From contig QGUY01000009.1 of the NCBI GenBank assembly GCA_003242315.1, positions 1 to 31,809 on the forward strand: 31,809 nucleotides of DNA. The letters run 5' to 3'. Source of the DNA: Bacteroidota bacterium (GTDB lineage Bacteria; Bacteroidota; Bacteroidia; Cytophagales; Cyclobacteriaceae). The notes beneath the pieces are model-generated. The model ran no database searches. It saw only the letters and a program-made list of their open reading frames with translations, and was not told the origin of the DNA. Shown here one piece after another: positions 8,788 to 17,009 of this stretch. The number at the start of each line of letters is the position of its first letter. Within the stretch, counting starts at the first letter, position 1. The translations under genes were made by a program, and so were the position numbers.

Positions 8788-8892
8788 GGCCCTTCGACAA
8801 GCTCAGGGTCCGGGGAACGATCAAATAATAAAACAAGAAAAAATTCAGCTCCGAGTTTGCGAATAACCGGGCCCTGAGCCTGTCGTCGGGCG
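8788..8892. repeat. Inverted pair of CCTTCGACAAGCTCAGGG-type repeats
   Basis: The left arm (8788-8816) contains CCCTTCGACAAGCTCAGGG followed by TCCGGGG. The right arm (8867-8892) contains CCGGGCCCTGAGCCTGTCG, its imperfect reverse complement. The spacer of about 50 bp is A-rich. It sits exactly between the convergent hutG and AGE-epimerase genes, so the folded RNA could terminate both transcripts. A related copy lies at 11982-12010. Confidence 0.6.
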
Positions 8893-8894
8893 CT

Positions 8895-10295
8895 TCAATG
8901 GCCCAGCCATTCGCTTATCCCCTCCCCTCTTAACATATCTATGCACTGTGTCATGCTTCGATAGTGGTGATAGATGCCCTTCCAGATACCGCCCTTGTTG
9001 GCGGTCTTGAACTGAGGCTGTTTGTCGATGCCTCCCGAGTACCAGTCGCCGTGTTCGTGATCGATCAGATACGTGTCAGCGTAGCGCCAGAGTTTATAGA
9101 ACTTTTCGTAATAGTTGTGCGGATCCTCGGGATAGAGTTTGGACATCATCAGCAGTGAGTTGAGACCTTCCGCCTGTGCCCACCAGTTCTTCGTATCGCG
9201 GATTATGCGGATGGTGTCGGCGTCGCGGAAGTAGTAACCTTCATCATAGAATCCACCCACCTGTTCGTCCCAACCGTTTTCAAGGGCGTGGTCCACCATC
9301 CGTTTCGCGATGGTGTGGGTTTGCACGTCGTTTTCAATGCCGAGTACATGCGACGCTTCCAGCATTAGAAACGCAGTCTCAACATCGTGGCCGAAAGAAA
9401 CGTGATCGAGGCCGTGATGCTTCATGATCACCTCTTCCGTTGAGTCGCGGAACGAGATCGGTTTCCAGTCAGGCGTCAGAAACAACGTCAGATATCCTTT
9501 TGGCGTCACAATTACATCGCGAATGAGAAGCAGCATTTCTTCCAGCCGCTCGCGCAAGAGGCTGTCCGGCCATACCGCGTAAAGTTCAGTAAAAGCTTCC
9601 AACAGGTGAATGGAGCTGTTCTGGTCTTTATATCCGGTCTCAGCCGTCGATTCAACATCATCCGTGCGAATGACGACTGTACCATCGGCTTCAAGGTGTT
9701 GGAAATATCCTTTGTGTACGGGGTCGTGGCTGTGGTCTTCCAGCCAGAGGAATGCCTTTTTCGCAAGATTAAGGGCTGCGGTATCTTCGGTTGCCGCGTA
9801 GTAGGCGGCCAGCGCATAGATACCGAAGGCGTTACCATAGGCTGTCTTTATTTCTCTGCCGCCCTGAGCCTTCACGTTTCCCTGACGGTCTACCAGTTGA
9901 TGAAACCCGCCATGTTCTTTATCCCACATCACATCGCGGAGAAAGCGAAAGCCGTGTTCGGCGATTGTGCGATAGTGGTCGACTTCGGGGTATCGCATGG
10001 CAGCTTTTGCGTTAGTCCATGTATGTCGCGCCTGGGTGACGATGAACTTATCCTGATTGTCCGTGGGTTGGAAGTCGTACGTAAATCCACTGAGAAATCC
10101 CCCGTACTCGGTATCTACCGCCTGTGGATACCATTTGTCAAGTGTCAAAGTGCGAAGGAGATGTTCCATCGAATCGGCAAGCGCCAATCGTTCCTCAGGT
10201 GAATGCAAGTCGGTCTTCTTCGCTTCTTTGGTCTGGCATGCAGCCGCCAGGCAAAGGACGGAGATCAGAAGGATTGTACAGGTACGGGTTGTCAT
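8895..10295 (-). CDS. AGE-family epimerase/isomerase, predicted lipoprotein
   Basis: AGE-family proteins (N-acylglucosamine 2-epimerase, cellobiose 2-epimerase) epimerise the C2 position of free sugars in an (alpha/alpha)6 barrel. Family motifs are present: DTEYGGFLSGF near the start, ARHTWTNAKA, ETGYKDQNSSIHLLEAF, VSFGHDVETAFLMLEA with a catalytic-type His, TKNWWAQAEGL, and HEHGDWYSG near the end. I moved the start to the ATG at 10295 (466 residues), because it begins a lipoprotein signal, ILLISVLCLAAAC, with Cys-20 as the lipidation site. A longer frame from 10340 would spoil it. The strong TTTG-N19-TAGATTTG promoter also fits this start. Most characterised epimerases of this family are cytoplasmic, so membrane anchoring is unusual. 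Substrate is unknown. Confidence 0.86.
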   Translation of the reverse strand: MTTRTCTILLISVLCLAAACQTKEAKKTDLHSPEERLALADSMEHLLRTLTLDKWYPQAVDTEYGGFLSGFTYDFQPTDNQDKFIVTQARHTWTNAKAAMRYPEVDHYRTIAEHGFRFLRDVMWDKEHGGFHQLVDRQGNVKAQGGREIKTAYGNAFGIYALAAYYAATEDTAALNLAKKAFLWLEDHSHDPVHKGYFQHLEADGTVVIRTDDVESTAETGYKDQNSSIHLLEAFTELYAVWPDSLLRERLEEMLLLIRDVIVTPKGYLTLFLTPDWKPISFRDSTEEVIMKHHGLDHVSFGHDVETAFLMLEASHVLGIENDVQTHTIAKRMVDHALENGWDEQVGGFYDEGYYFRDADTIRIIRDTKNWWAQAEGLNSLLMMSKLYPEDPHNYYEKFYKLWRYADTYLIDHEHGDWYSGGIDKQPQFKTANKGGIWKGIYHHYRSMTQCIDMLRGEGISEWLGH

Positions 10296-10318
10296 GGGAT
10301 TTAGGAATAGGTAATGCA

Positions 10319-10349
10319 CAAATCTAACCGAATCCGTCACTTTGCCAAA
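10319..10349 (-). promoter_or_regulatory. Consensus Bacteroidota promoter for the AGE-epimerase gene
   Basis: On the minus strand TTTG (10349-10346) is followed after 19 bp by TAGATTTG (10326-10319), both exact matches to the Bacteroidota consensus. The predicted transcript would start near 10312, leaving a leader of about 17 nt before the ATG at 10295. This is the best promoter match in the window. Confidence 0.7.
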
Positions 10350-10505
10350 CGACGGTTATTCGAGTGCTGTATTTGGACTGCCAACGATTGTAAAGATGTT
10401 CTTGATATCGCATTAATTGAGAGGATCCATTCTGATGATGCACGCGAAGACAGATTTCCATAACTTCCGAACGAAAACATAGTAGCTGCCAAAAATTATT
10501 GCGAC

Positions 10506-11948
10506 ATGAGACATCTCTGCCTGCTGGTTATCTGCACTATCCTCGCATATCCGGCAACTTCTCAAAACAGAAAGGCCGTGGAGAGAATGAAGGAACAGGC
10601 GAGCCAGAACATAATGGAAGGAAAAGACGACTACGCATCCATTGCGCTGAAGATTTGGGATTTTGCTGAGGTGGGCTACAAGGAAGAACGCAGCACGGCG
10701 CTCTTGCAGGAAACTTTGAAATCACATGGATTCCGTGTAACAGCAGGGGTAGCCGGCATACCAACAGCGTTTGTTGCCGAGTACGGGTCGGGAAGCCCTG
10801 CCATTGGCATTCTTGCCGAGTACGACGCACTTCCAGGGTTGTCGCAAATGGCTGTGCCAGAGAGGAAGCCCATTGAGGGATCCAATGCCGGGCACGGCTG
10901 TGGGCATCACCTCTTCGGAACAGCGTCGGTCGCTGCTGCCATCGCTGTAAAAGATTTAATGGAACAAGGCAAAATATCCGGTACAATAAAACTCTTCGGC
11001 TGTCCCGCTGAAGAGGGCGGCAGTGGCAAGGTATACATGGTGCGCGCAGGGTTGTTCGAAGGACTGGATGCTGCCATCCATTGGCATCCCGGTGATCGCA
11101 ACGAGGTGACGCTTACGAGCGCCCTCGCAAATAAGTCGGCCAAATTCCGCTTCTATGGCGTCGCTGCTCATGCATCGAGTGCTCCTGACAAAGGAAGATC
11201 GGCGTTGGATGGTGTCGAGGCGATGAATTTCATGACCAACCTCATGCGCGAACACATACCGCAGGAAGCGCGCATGCACTATGTAATAACACGAGGTGGC
11301 AATGCACCGAATGTGGTGCCCGACTTTGCGGAAGTGTATTACTACGTCCGTCATCCCGACAAGAAAGTTGTTAGGGAACTATTTGAACGCGTTGAAGCGG
11401 CAGCATTGGGAGCGGCTATGGGTACAGGCACCAGGACAGACTACGAAATCATTGGCGGCACGCACGATCTGCTCATTAACAATGCACTCGCACGCGTTGC
11501 TCAAACCAACCTTGAACGCGTAGGAGGAATACAATACGACGCAGAAGAAATCGCCTTTGGAAAAAAGATCCAGGAGACGCTCACATCAAAGCCTGATCTC
11601 GCGCGGGCGTCTACTGTCGTTCCCTTTGAGGAAGAGCGCACGGAAGGAATAGGTTCAACTGACGTTGGCGACGTGAGTTATGCCGTACCCACCGTCGGTG
11701 TGCGTATTGCCACGTGGGTTCCCGGCACCCCTGCTCACAGCTGGCAAGCCGTCGCGTGCGGCGGCACTTCCATCGGCATCAAAGGCATGCTCGTCGCCGC
11801 CAAAACCATGGCGCTCACCGCCATCGATTTCTACACGCAACCGCAGGTACTCGTTGAAGCAAAGAAGGAACACGCAGCGTCCATAGGAGATTATGTCTAT
11901 GAGGCGCTGCTTGGGAATAGGAAGCCGGCGCTGGATTACAGGGAGTAG
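10506..11948 (+). CDS. Secreted M20-family amidohydrolase (AbgB-like)
   Basis: M20 metallohydrolases cleave amide bonds with a zinc centre. This 480-residue protein is closest in look to the AbgB / aminobenzoyl-glutamate hydrolase branch. A Sec signal peptide (about residues 1-19, ending YPATSQ) indicates export. Metal and catalytic motifs are ILAEYDALPG (about residue 100), GHGCGHHLFG, AEEGGSGKV with the catalytic Glu, HWHPGD, and a C-terminal GTPAHSWQAVACGG. The lid/dimerisation domain with AAHASSAPDKGRSALD is also typical. It is transcribed alone and diverges from the AGE epimerase, with which it shares a 210-bp promoter region. The natural substrate (an N-acyl amino acid, dipeptide or folate fragment) cannot be told from sequence. 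Confidence 0.87.
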   Translation: MRHLCLLVICTILAYPATSQNRKAVERMKEQASQNIMEGKDDYASIALKIWDFAEVGYKEERSTALLQETLKSHGFRVTAGVAGIPTAFVAEYGSGSPAIGILAEYDALPGLSQMAVPERKPIEGSNAGHGCGHHLFGTASVAAAIAVKDLMEQGKISGTIKLFGCPAEEGGSGKVYMVRAGLFEGLDAAIHWHPGDRNEVTLTSALANKSAKFRFYGVAAHASSAPDKGRSALDGVEAMNFMTNLMREHIPQEARMHYVITRGGNAPNVVPDFAEVYYYVRHPDKKVVRELFERVEAAALGAAMGTGTRTDYEIIGGTHDLLINNALARVAQTNLERVGGIQYDAEEIAFGKKIQETLTSKPDLARASTVVPFEEERTEGIGSTDVGDVSYAVPTVGVRIATWVPGTPAHSWQAVACGGTSIGIKGMLVAAKTMALTAIDFYTQPQVLVEAKKEHAASIGDYVYEALLGNRKPALDYRE

Positions 11949-11981
11949 TGGTGCGTAGGGGAACTGTGGTAACAAATAATC

Positions 11982-12010
11982 GGCCCTTCGACAGGCCCAG
12001 GGACCGGGGG
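11982..12010. repeat. Dispersed CCCTTCGACAGGCCCAGGG repeat copy
   Basis: The segment matches the left arm of the repeat at 8788-8816, including the trailing ACCGGGG. It lies just downstream of the M20 gene in a 240-bp convergent gap that also holds two palindromes. Confidence 0.5.
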
Positions 12011-12040
12011 TGGTGAATAGTAAAAAGTGAGAAGGTGGTA

Positions 12041-12063
12041 GAGATGCGCTACTAGCGCGTCTC
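12041..12063. repeat. Degenerate copy of the GAGACG palindrome
   Basis: GAGATGCGCT and AGCGCGTCTC form a 10-bp stem with one G-T wobble and a 3-nt loop. Flanking GTA and an offset TAC resemble the better copy at 12120-12147, so this looks like a diverged member of the same repeat family. Confidence 0.55.
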
Positions 12064-12119
12064 AATACAAATAACAATCGTCGATGACGTGGGTATAGAG
12101 GCAATAGATAATAATAATA

Positions 12120-12147
12120 GTAGAGACGCTGCATGCAACGTCTCTAC
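12120..12147. repeat. 28-bp GTAGAGACG palindrome, copy 2
   Basis: GTAGAGACG and CGTCTCTAC flank a TGCATGCA core, so the whole 28 bp is palindromic except for one wobble position. It lies between the convergent M20 and DUF2911 genes. A related 28-bp copy is found at 22846-22873. Confidence 0.65.
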
Positions 12148-12188
12148 ATTGCGTGTCTAGTGACTTCGCGGTGAAAAATCTCCGCATT

Positions 12189-13259
12189 TCACAAAGCCCC
12201 AAATTGTCTCAGGTACTTTTCGGAATTCGCTCTCACGTTCTCGGGAGGATTCATTGCAAGTGCCTTTTTGAAGTTTTTGACCGCATTCTTTTCATCCCCT
12301 TTTATCGCGTAAGCTTCGCCAAGGCTGTCCCAAACGTTCGGGCTCTTGGGGAAACGCTGCGTGTTAAGTGTGAATATGCGAATGGCTTCGTCTATGTTGC
12401 CCAGGTTGAGCAGCTGATAACCATAGTTGTTAAGTTCAAGTTCGGTCGCCGCGGCGAGGGCTTCTTCCTTGAGCTTCCCCACCTCCTCGTTGCGTCCAAG
12501 CGCTTCCAGGATGCCGGCCTTTGTGTTTAATGTGGCGAAGTTTCGATTCATGGTAACGGCGCGGTCAATCCACTGCAGCGCTTCTTCAAGATTCGTCTTG
12601 TTGCTAAGGGCGTAGTTTGCAGCGCTTGCCCAACCCTGCCAGTTGAAACCCTTGATGTTGGTAAGTTCTTCGCGAGCGTTTGCCATGACGATGTCGTCGA
12701 CAGCAAATTCAATCCTTACCGGGAATTGCTTTTTCTCCCAGTTTAGCACCAGCTCGGCGCTGGTCTTGTCAAGATTAATGAACTCATAGGTTAGCCTTTC
12801 GGTCATCGCATGATCGCGGATCGTGATAGGCGCCCGCATTTGGTCGCGCGCAGGGTCGTACCAGTAATGGCCCCACGCCTTGTAATCTTTAGAAAGGATT
12901 ACCTCACCTGAGTTATCCTCATTGATGACAAAAAACAATCCGTAGCTTCCAGCCGGTACGGTCTGCCCCTGAATTTTCGCGTCATGCGAAAGGGTCAAAA
13001 CAGTGTTTTCATTCGCGCCAGCGCGCCAGGGAGCGGGATGCGTAGTGACAAACCCGGGAGGAACATACCCATAGGGAACCAATTTGCCCCAGACCTCCCG
13101 ACCGTTAACGGCCGGCCGTGAATACGACACGGTAACTGTCGAGATTCCGATGGTCTGCGAAACCGTCGCCGCCGGACTCGGCGTACGCGGCGTTGTAATG
13201 CCCTGGCCAAAAGCGGTAATCGCCGCCACGTTCAGGAGTAGCGTAAAGAACTTCTTCAT
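12189..13259 (-). CDS. Secreted DUF2911 protein with C-terminal TPR repeats
   Basis: The function is unknown. The protein has 356 residues when started at the ATG at 13259, where a Sec signal peptide (KKFFTLLLNVAAITAFGQG) begins; the longer frame from 13331 adds a tail that hides it. Residues about 22-170 are the DUF2911 domain, common in Bacteroidota exported proteins, with SYSRPAVNGREVWGKLVPYG and KDYKAWGHYWYDP. Residues about 210-356 form TPR-like helices such as WDSLGEAYAIKGDEKNAVKNFKKALAMNP. Such a layout suggests a periplasmic protein-binding or scaffold role, but that is inference. The gene converges on the M20 amidohydrolase. Upstream lies a plausible promoter (TTG-N20-TACCTTTTG). Confidence 0.85.
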   Translation of the reverse strand: MKKFFTLLLNVAAITAFGQGITTPRTPSPAATVSQTIGISTVTVSYSRPAVNGREVWGKLVPYGYVPPGFVTTHPAPWRAGANENTVLTLSHDAKIQGQTVPAGSYGLFFVINEDNSGEVILSKDYKAWGHYWYDPARDQMRAPITIRDHAMTERLTYEFINLDKTSAELVLNWEKKQFPVRIEFAVDDIVMANAREELTNIKGFNWQGWASAANYALSNKTNLEEALQWIDRAVTMNRNFATLNTKAGILEALGRNEEVGKLKEEALAAATELELNNYGYQLLNLGNIDEAIRIFTLNTQRFPKSPNVWDSLGEAYAIKGDEKNAVKNFKKALAMNPPENVRANSEKYLRQFGAL

Positions 13260-13299
13260 GATTATGAGGTTTAGGTTATAATGATTTTCGGGTTTCACG

Positions 13300-13331
13300 C
13301 AAAAGGTACCGAATCCGGCTAAGCATGGCAA
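13300..13331 (-). promoter_or_regulatory. Possible promoter for the DUF2911-TPR gene
   Basis: On the minus strand TTG (13331-13329) and TACCTTTTG (13308-13300) are 20 bp apart. The -7 element has one extra base compared with TAnnTTTG. The leader would be about 35 nt. Confidence 0.4.
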
Positions 13332-13357
13332 TACCCCGGAGAGGGGGAGGCTGATAG

Positions 13358-13391
13358 GTGTTTACGTGTTTAGGTGTTTACGTGTTTACGT
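13358..13391. repeat. Octamer tandem array, GTGTTTA[C/G] x 4
   Basis: Four head-to-tail 8-bp units (GTGTTTAC, GTGTTTAG, GTGTTTAC, GTGTTTAC) fill 13358-13389, followed by a partial unit. The array lies between the cbpM stop and the DUF2911 promoter. Confidence 0.75.
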
Positions 13392-13440
13392 TGGTGCTTC
13401 GATCCACTTTTGTGGTTGTCGCCAATTCCGCACATTCTAT

Positions 13441-13464
13441 GTGTTGAGGTGTTGAGGTGTTGAT
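13441..13464. repeat. Octamer tandem array, GTGTTGA[G/T] x 3
   Basis: Three head-to-tail units (GTGTTGAG twice, then GTGTTGAT) sit 50 bp from the first array. The unit has the same period and differs in two bases, so the two arrays probably share an origin. Confidence 0.75.
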
Positions 13465-13489
13465 GTCCTCTAACACTCACACTGGCACC

Positions 13490-13792
13490 TCACCCTTCAA
13501 TTCTTTTAAAGCGTCTGAGCTTATTCTTTAGGGCGATGATCTCCGCTTGCATTTCATCAATGCGTTGGAGCAACCGGTTGATCACTTCAATACCTTCGAG
13601 GTTTATGTCAAGATCGTAATGAAAACGCGTTAGTCGCTCGAGCAATGGGAGTTGGTCATGGCGGACGTACATCTCATCACGGATGGCAATGATGTCGATA
13701 AGTTCGGCGTCGTGAAGGGCCCGTATGAAGGACACCTCGACGGAATAATGTCTGCAAAATTCACCGATTGATATCAAATCTTCCTGTTTCAT
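13490..13792 (-). CDS. cbpM: Chaperone modulator CbpM
   Basis: CbpM binds the J domain of CbpA and inhibits its co-chaperone and DNA-binding activity. The 100 residues match the MerR-like CbpM family: LISIGEFCRHYSVEVSFIRALHDAELI is the helix-turn-helix-like region, followed by the YVRHDQLPLLERLTRFHYDLDINLEGIEVINRLL segment. A short charged coiled coil at the C-terminus (MQAEIIALKNKLRRFKR) completes it. It starts 4 bp after the cbpA stop, so the two are cotranscribed and their stoichiometry is probably fixed by coupled translation. Confidence 0.9.
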   Translation of the reverse strand: MKQEDLISIGEFCRHYSVEVSFIRALHDAELIDIIAIRDEMYVRHDQLPLLERLTRFHYDLDINLEGIEVINRLLQRIDEMQAEIIALKNKLRRFKRIEG

Positions 13793-13796
13793 GTGA

Positions 13797-14678
13797 TCAG
13801 GATCTGAGTTTTGACAATTCCATAAAAAGCTGCTTTTCTTTTTCCGACAGCGACGTTGGCAGCTTTACCGACCACGTCACATACAGATCACCAAAACCAT
13901 CCTCACGATAGCGTGGAAAGCCCTGGCCTTTCAGTCGGACGCGCGTACCGGGCTGTGTGCCGGCCGGAACGCGAACCTTTACCTTGCCCCTAAAGGTGTC
14001 CAACGTCACATCACCGCCCAGCACCGCGGTGTATAGATCGATCTCCTTGTCCATAAACAAGTCGGCACCATCCCTCTTGAACACCGGGTCATCCGGAATA
14101 TTAAAAGTGATGTACAGGTCACCGTTTGGTCCTCCGTTTACACCGGGACCTCCATGGCCGCTAATCTTAATGGTTTGTCCGTTCTCAATTCCGGCGGGAA
14201 CGGTGATTCGTATCTTTCGGCCGTTTACCTCAAGTGTATGTTTGTGGGTTTCCGACGCCTGGCGGAGACTTAGCGTCAGTGTAGCGTGCAGGTCTTCTCC
14301 CCTGAAACGCGCTCCTCCAAACCCACCAGGTCTGCGGCTTCCAAAAAGGAACTCGAAGAAATCAGAGAACCCATCCTCAAAACCTCCCGTAAAGGGCTCA
14401 TGCGAAGTAAATCCTCCGCCCCTGCTGGCCCTGGCACTCTCAAAGGCTTCGGCATGCTTCCAGTCCTTACCGTACTGATCGTACTTCTTCCTCTTTTCAG
14501 GATCACTAAGCACCTCGTGCGCCTCGTTGATCTGCTGAAATTTTGCCTTCGCCGTCTCGTCGTTAGGATTCAGATCGGGATGGTATCTTCGCGCAAGCCT
14601 GCGATATGCGTTGCGAATCTCCTTCTCCGTCGCATCCTTACTTACCCCCAGAATTTTGTAGTAATCAATATACTCCAT
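13797..14678 (-). CDS. cbpA: Curved-DNA-binding J-domain protein CbpA
   Basis: CbpA is a DnaJ paralogue that stimulates DnaK and can bind DNA. From the ATG at 14678 the protein has 293 residues and begins MEYIDYYKILGVSKDA, the usual start of a J domain. The longer frame from 14756 adds unrelated residues encoded by a hexamer repeat tract. The J domain (about 1-70) has the essential HPD in RRYHPDLNPND. A Gly/Phe-rich linker follows (about 95-135, GGGFTSHEPFTGGFEDGF). The cysteine-rich zinc domain of true DnaJ is absent, and two beta-sandwich substrate domains fill the rest (VPAGIENGQTIKISGHGGPG, VPAGTQPGTRVRLKGQGFP). That layout identifies CbpA rather than DnaJ. cbpM follows. Confidence 0.93.
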   Translation of the reverse strand: MEYIDYYKILGVSKDATEKEIRNAYRRLARRYHPDLNPNDETAKAKFQQINEAHEVLSDPEKRKKYDQYGKDWKHAEAFESARASRGGGFTSHEPFTGGFEDGFSDFFEFLFGSRRPGGFGGARFRGEDLHATLTLSLRQASETHKHTLEVNGRKIRITVPAGIENGQTIKISGHGGPGVNGGPNGDLYITFNIPDDPVFKRDGADLFMDKEIDLYTAVLGGDVTLDTFRGKVKVRVPAGTQPGTRVRLKGQGFPRYREDGFGDLYVTWSVKLPTSLSEKEKQLFMELSKLRS

Positions 14679-14702
14679 AACACAACCCTCACCACCGGAG
14701 CG

Positions 14703-14732
14703 CCCTGCCTCTGCATCTGCTACTGCATCTGC
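14703..14732. repeat. Five-unit NNCTGC hexamer tract
   Basis: Five consecutive hexamers (CCCTGC, CTCTGC, ATCTGC, TACTGC, ATCTGC) lie just upstream of cbpA. The tract shares its NNCTGC unit with 17055-17072 and, in inverted form, with 757-789. Confidence 0.6.
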
Positions 14733-14807
14733 CCATGGCTTCAGGGCCAACTCCAACCAGAGAACAAACTATCCCCTTAGAAATGTTTCTTCGGGCAGGT
14801 TAGTTCG

Positions 14808-16976
14808 TCAGATATTCCACCAATAGGTTAGCTTGACCACAAGGGAGCGGTTGCGTGCAATGCCGCCCGGGAAATAGTTGTCGGCATAAACGATGAAGAA
14901 ATCCGAGGCCGGCCGATAGCGCCACTGAAAGCGGGTATTGAGATTGAAATTGTCGAGCTGTTCGTTATACTGGGCGAAGGCGGTAAAGAAGAGTTTGTTT
15001 GTCATTGTTACATCGAGCCGTGGTCCCACGAGCCATAATTCGCGACTTTCCATCGGCTCGGGAAGCTTAATGTGGTTATAGGTGGTGCTGATGCCTATCC
15101 TAACATAGGGTTGGAATCTGTATGCTGCTACAGTCGTAACCCTGACCCGGTCGCCATTAAAAAAACCCCCCGCCTGGACAGCCGCAGAGTAGGTAAACAG
15201 TGACTGCGGCTTGGACACGTACTCCATCCCGTATTCCATCCAATGATACTCCGTGCCGGTGGCGAGGGTATCGCCATTGGTATTTGTAGGATCAAACGGC
15301 GCGAGGAGCTTTACATAATTGGGCGATGTCCATGCACTCGCTGTAGCCCTGCTCCTGAAGGTGGCGGTGTAAGTGAACTGGGTGCGGTAATCGGTTTGAT
15401 GCATACGTTCGTCGAAGTACGAAGAGTTCGCCAGCTTTAGCGAATGACTCAGTATCTTTTCGCTCTTCGGGAAGAACATGCGAATGACCTCCGGATTGAG
15501 GCGAACGTAGCCCCGTCGCGGAACGTACCCCACCTCCGCGTTAAAGTTTTCCCCGACGTATTCATGCCTCCAGAGAATGTCCCATGTACGCGTAGCATAT
15601 CGCAGATTCGCAGCGTGGGTGATATCCTTGCCTTCCTTACCGGGCGACATCGACTTAAACACCAGCGCCTTACCCGTCCAGATATTATCGGCAGACGCGA
15701 GATTATACTCGACTCCAATGCTGCGATTGTATTCAGAGCTCAGCCCGTGTTCCACAGAATCGTAATCCAATGACTCTTTGTTAATGAAGATCAACCCAAC
15801 GTTGGATCGTGCAAACACCCTGCGCTGGATAGCCAGGACAGCAAAGTTCTGCGCAGGAAGACCCAGCGAATCGACGGCATCGGTTTGCATATCCATCGCA
15901 CCAACCCGCCAGTCGGAATTGATCTTTCCACTTAATCGCGCACCATAACGTATGGGTACACCCAGACCTATCCGCCGGGAGAAGAATGGCCGGATGTTTT
16001 CATAGCCGAAGTTTGCAAACAGGTCGCCGTTCTCGAGAAAAAATTGACGCTTTTCAGGAAAGAACAGTTCGAAGCGATCAAGGTTTGTCACCTGTTCATC
16101 CACATCGACCTGCGAAAAATCAGGGTTGACGGTGAGGTCAAGGTTGAGCGATGACGTGACGGCAATCTTCGCGTCTCCGCCGAATTCGTGATGATACTTC
16201 CGCGGTACATCGTTTTCGAAATCCCGCGTCATGCCTCCGAGAGCATAAGGTATCAGCGAGATGTTTGATCCGGCCTCTGGGGGCGGCTTATCCCACACCA
16301 AGGTACCGGTGTAGGCCAGCGCGGCTGTGGGGAATTGGCGGGGTACCGGTGTCCAACTCGACTTCTCCGTGGTTTTTAGATCCAACCGGCTGAAATTGAT
16401 ACCCCACTCCGTGATGCCCTTCTTGTATCGGATCGTCTTGAACGGAATGGCCATCTCGAAAATGTAGCGGTCGTCATATCCCCTGACTTCCGAACTCCAT
16501 TTGTTATCCCAACTGAGGTCGACTTTGTATCCTTCATACATGATGCCATCCCATTGGGCACCGGCTGCATTAGCCCCGAATGAAAAGCCGTTGGTTTGAT
16601 CGTCGAAAGGGTCAATGAAGACAAGAAAGTTGTCGTTGTTCCCAAAAACAAAATCGCGCTTGAGCGATTCTACCATGTATGGACCGGGCACCTTGTGAAA
16701 GCAGGTGGCGACAAGGTAAAGGTTGTGGTCGTCATACGTCATTCGCACATCTGTACGAACTTCTGCTTTGCTGGTATCCATCGGCAATACCATGTAGAAA
16801 TCCGATGCAACCTCAGCCTCTTCCCACGCTTGCTCATCGATAATACCATCAACACGAATGGGCGACCACGCTTTCTTTATGTGAAGCCGGAAATGGCCGT
16901 TAACTTTTTGCGCGTTAGCAACACCACCAGCCATGAACAGGCACAAAGCACACAGCCCCAATAGGATTCTCAGCAT
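14808..16976 (-). CDS. DUF5916 outer-membrane protein with CBM9-like N-terminal domain
   Basis: The specific function is unknown. The 722-residue protein has a Sec signal (about residues 1-22, ending VANAQ). A carbohydrate-binding family 9-like domain follows (about 30-215), with the signatures SPIRVDGIIDEQAWEEA, YDDHNLYLVATCF and FGNNDNFLVFIDPFDDQTNGF. The DUF5916 part contains NPDFSQVDVDEQVTNLDRFELFFPEKRQFFLENGDLF, the most conserved block of the family. The rest alternates polar and aromatic residues like an outer-membrane beta-barrel and ends with an aromatic-rich strand (KLTYWWNI). Such proteins often accompany secreted peptidases or glycan enzymes in Bacteroidota. Its own neighbours give no clear partner. 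A hairpin at 17010-17037 separates it from iorB. Confidence 0.85.
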   Translation of the reverse strand: MLRILLGLCALCLFMAGGVANAQKVNGHFRLHIKKAWSPIRVDGIIDEQAWEEAEVASDFYMVLPMDTSKAEVRTDVRMTYDDHNLYLVATCFHKVPGPYMVESLKRDFVFGNNDNFLVFIDPFDDQTNGFSFGANAAGAQWDGIMYEGYKVDLSWDNKWSSEVRGYDDRYIFEMAIPFKTIRYKKGITEWGINFSRLDLKTTEKSSWTPVPRQFPTAALAYTGTLVWDKPPPEAGSNISLIPYALGGMTRDFENDVPRKYHHEFGGDAKIAVTSSLNLDLTVNPDFSQVDVDEQVTNLDRFELFFPEKRQFFLENGDLFANFGYENIRPFFSRRIGLGVPIRYGARLSGKINSDWRVGAMDMQTDAVDSLGLPAQNFAVLAIQRRVFARSNVGLIFINKESLDYDSVEHGLSSEYNRSIGVEYNLASADNIWTGKALVFKSMSPGKEGKDITHAANLRYATRTWDILWRHEYVGENFNAEVGYVPRRGYVRLNPEVIRMFFPKSEKILSHSLKLANSSYFDERMHQTDYRTQFTYTATFRSRATASAWTSPNYVKLLAPFDPTNTNGDTLATGTEYHWMEYGMEYVSKPQSLFTYSAAVQAGGFFNGDRVRVTTVAAYRFQPYVRIGISTTYNHIKLPEPMESRELWLVGPRLDVTMTNKLFFTAFAQYNEQLDNFNLNTRFQWRYRPASDFFIVYADNYFPGGIARNRSLVVKLTYWWNI

Positions 16977-17009
16977 TTCCCGGATTTAGCTCGCGTCCAA
17001 AATAGGAAA

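Noticed and set aside
9606..10202. 198-residue plus-strand open frame opposite the AGE-epimerase gene
   Set aside because: No domain, no start signal, and the minus-strand gene has a strong promoter and lipobox.
12041..12147. CRISPR-like array
   Set aside because: Only two palindromes with unequal sequence and no regular spacers or cas genes.
14679..14756. N-terminal extension of cbpA
   Set aside because: The extra residues come from a hexamer repeat tract, while the J domain begins right after the ATG at 14678.
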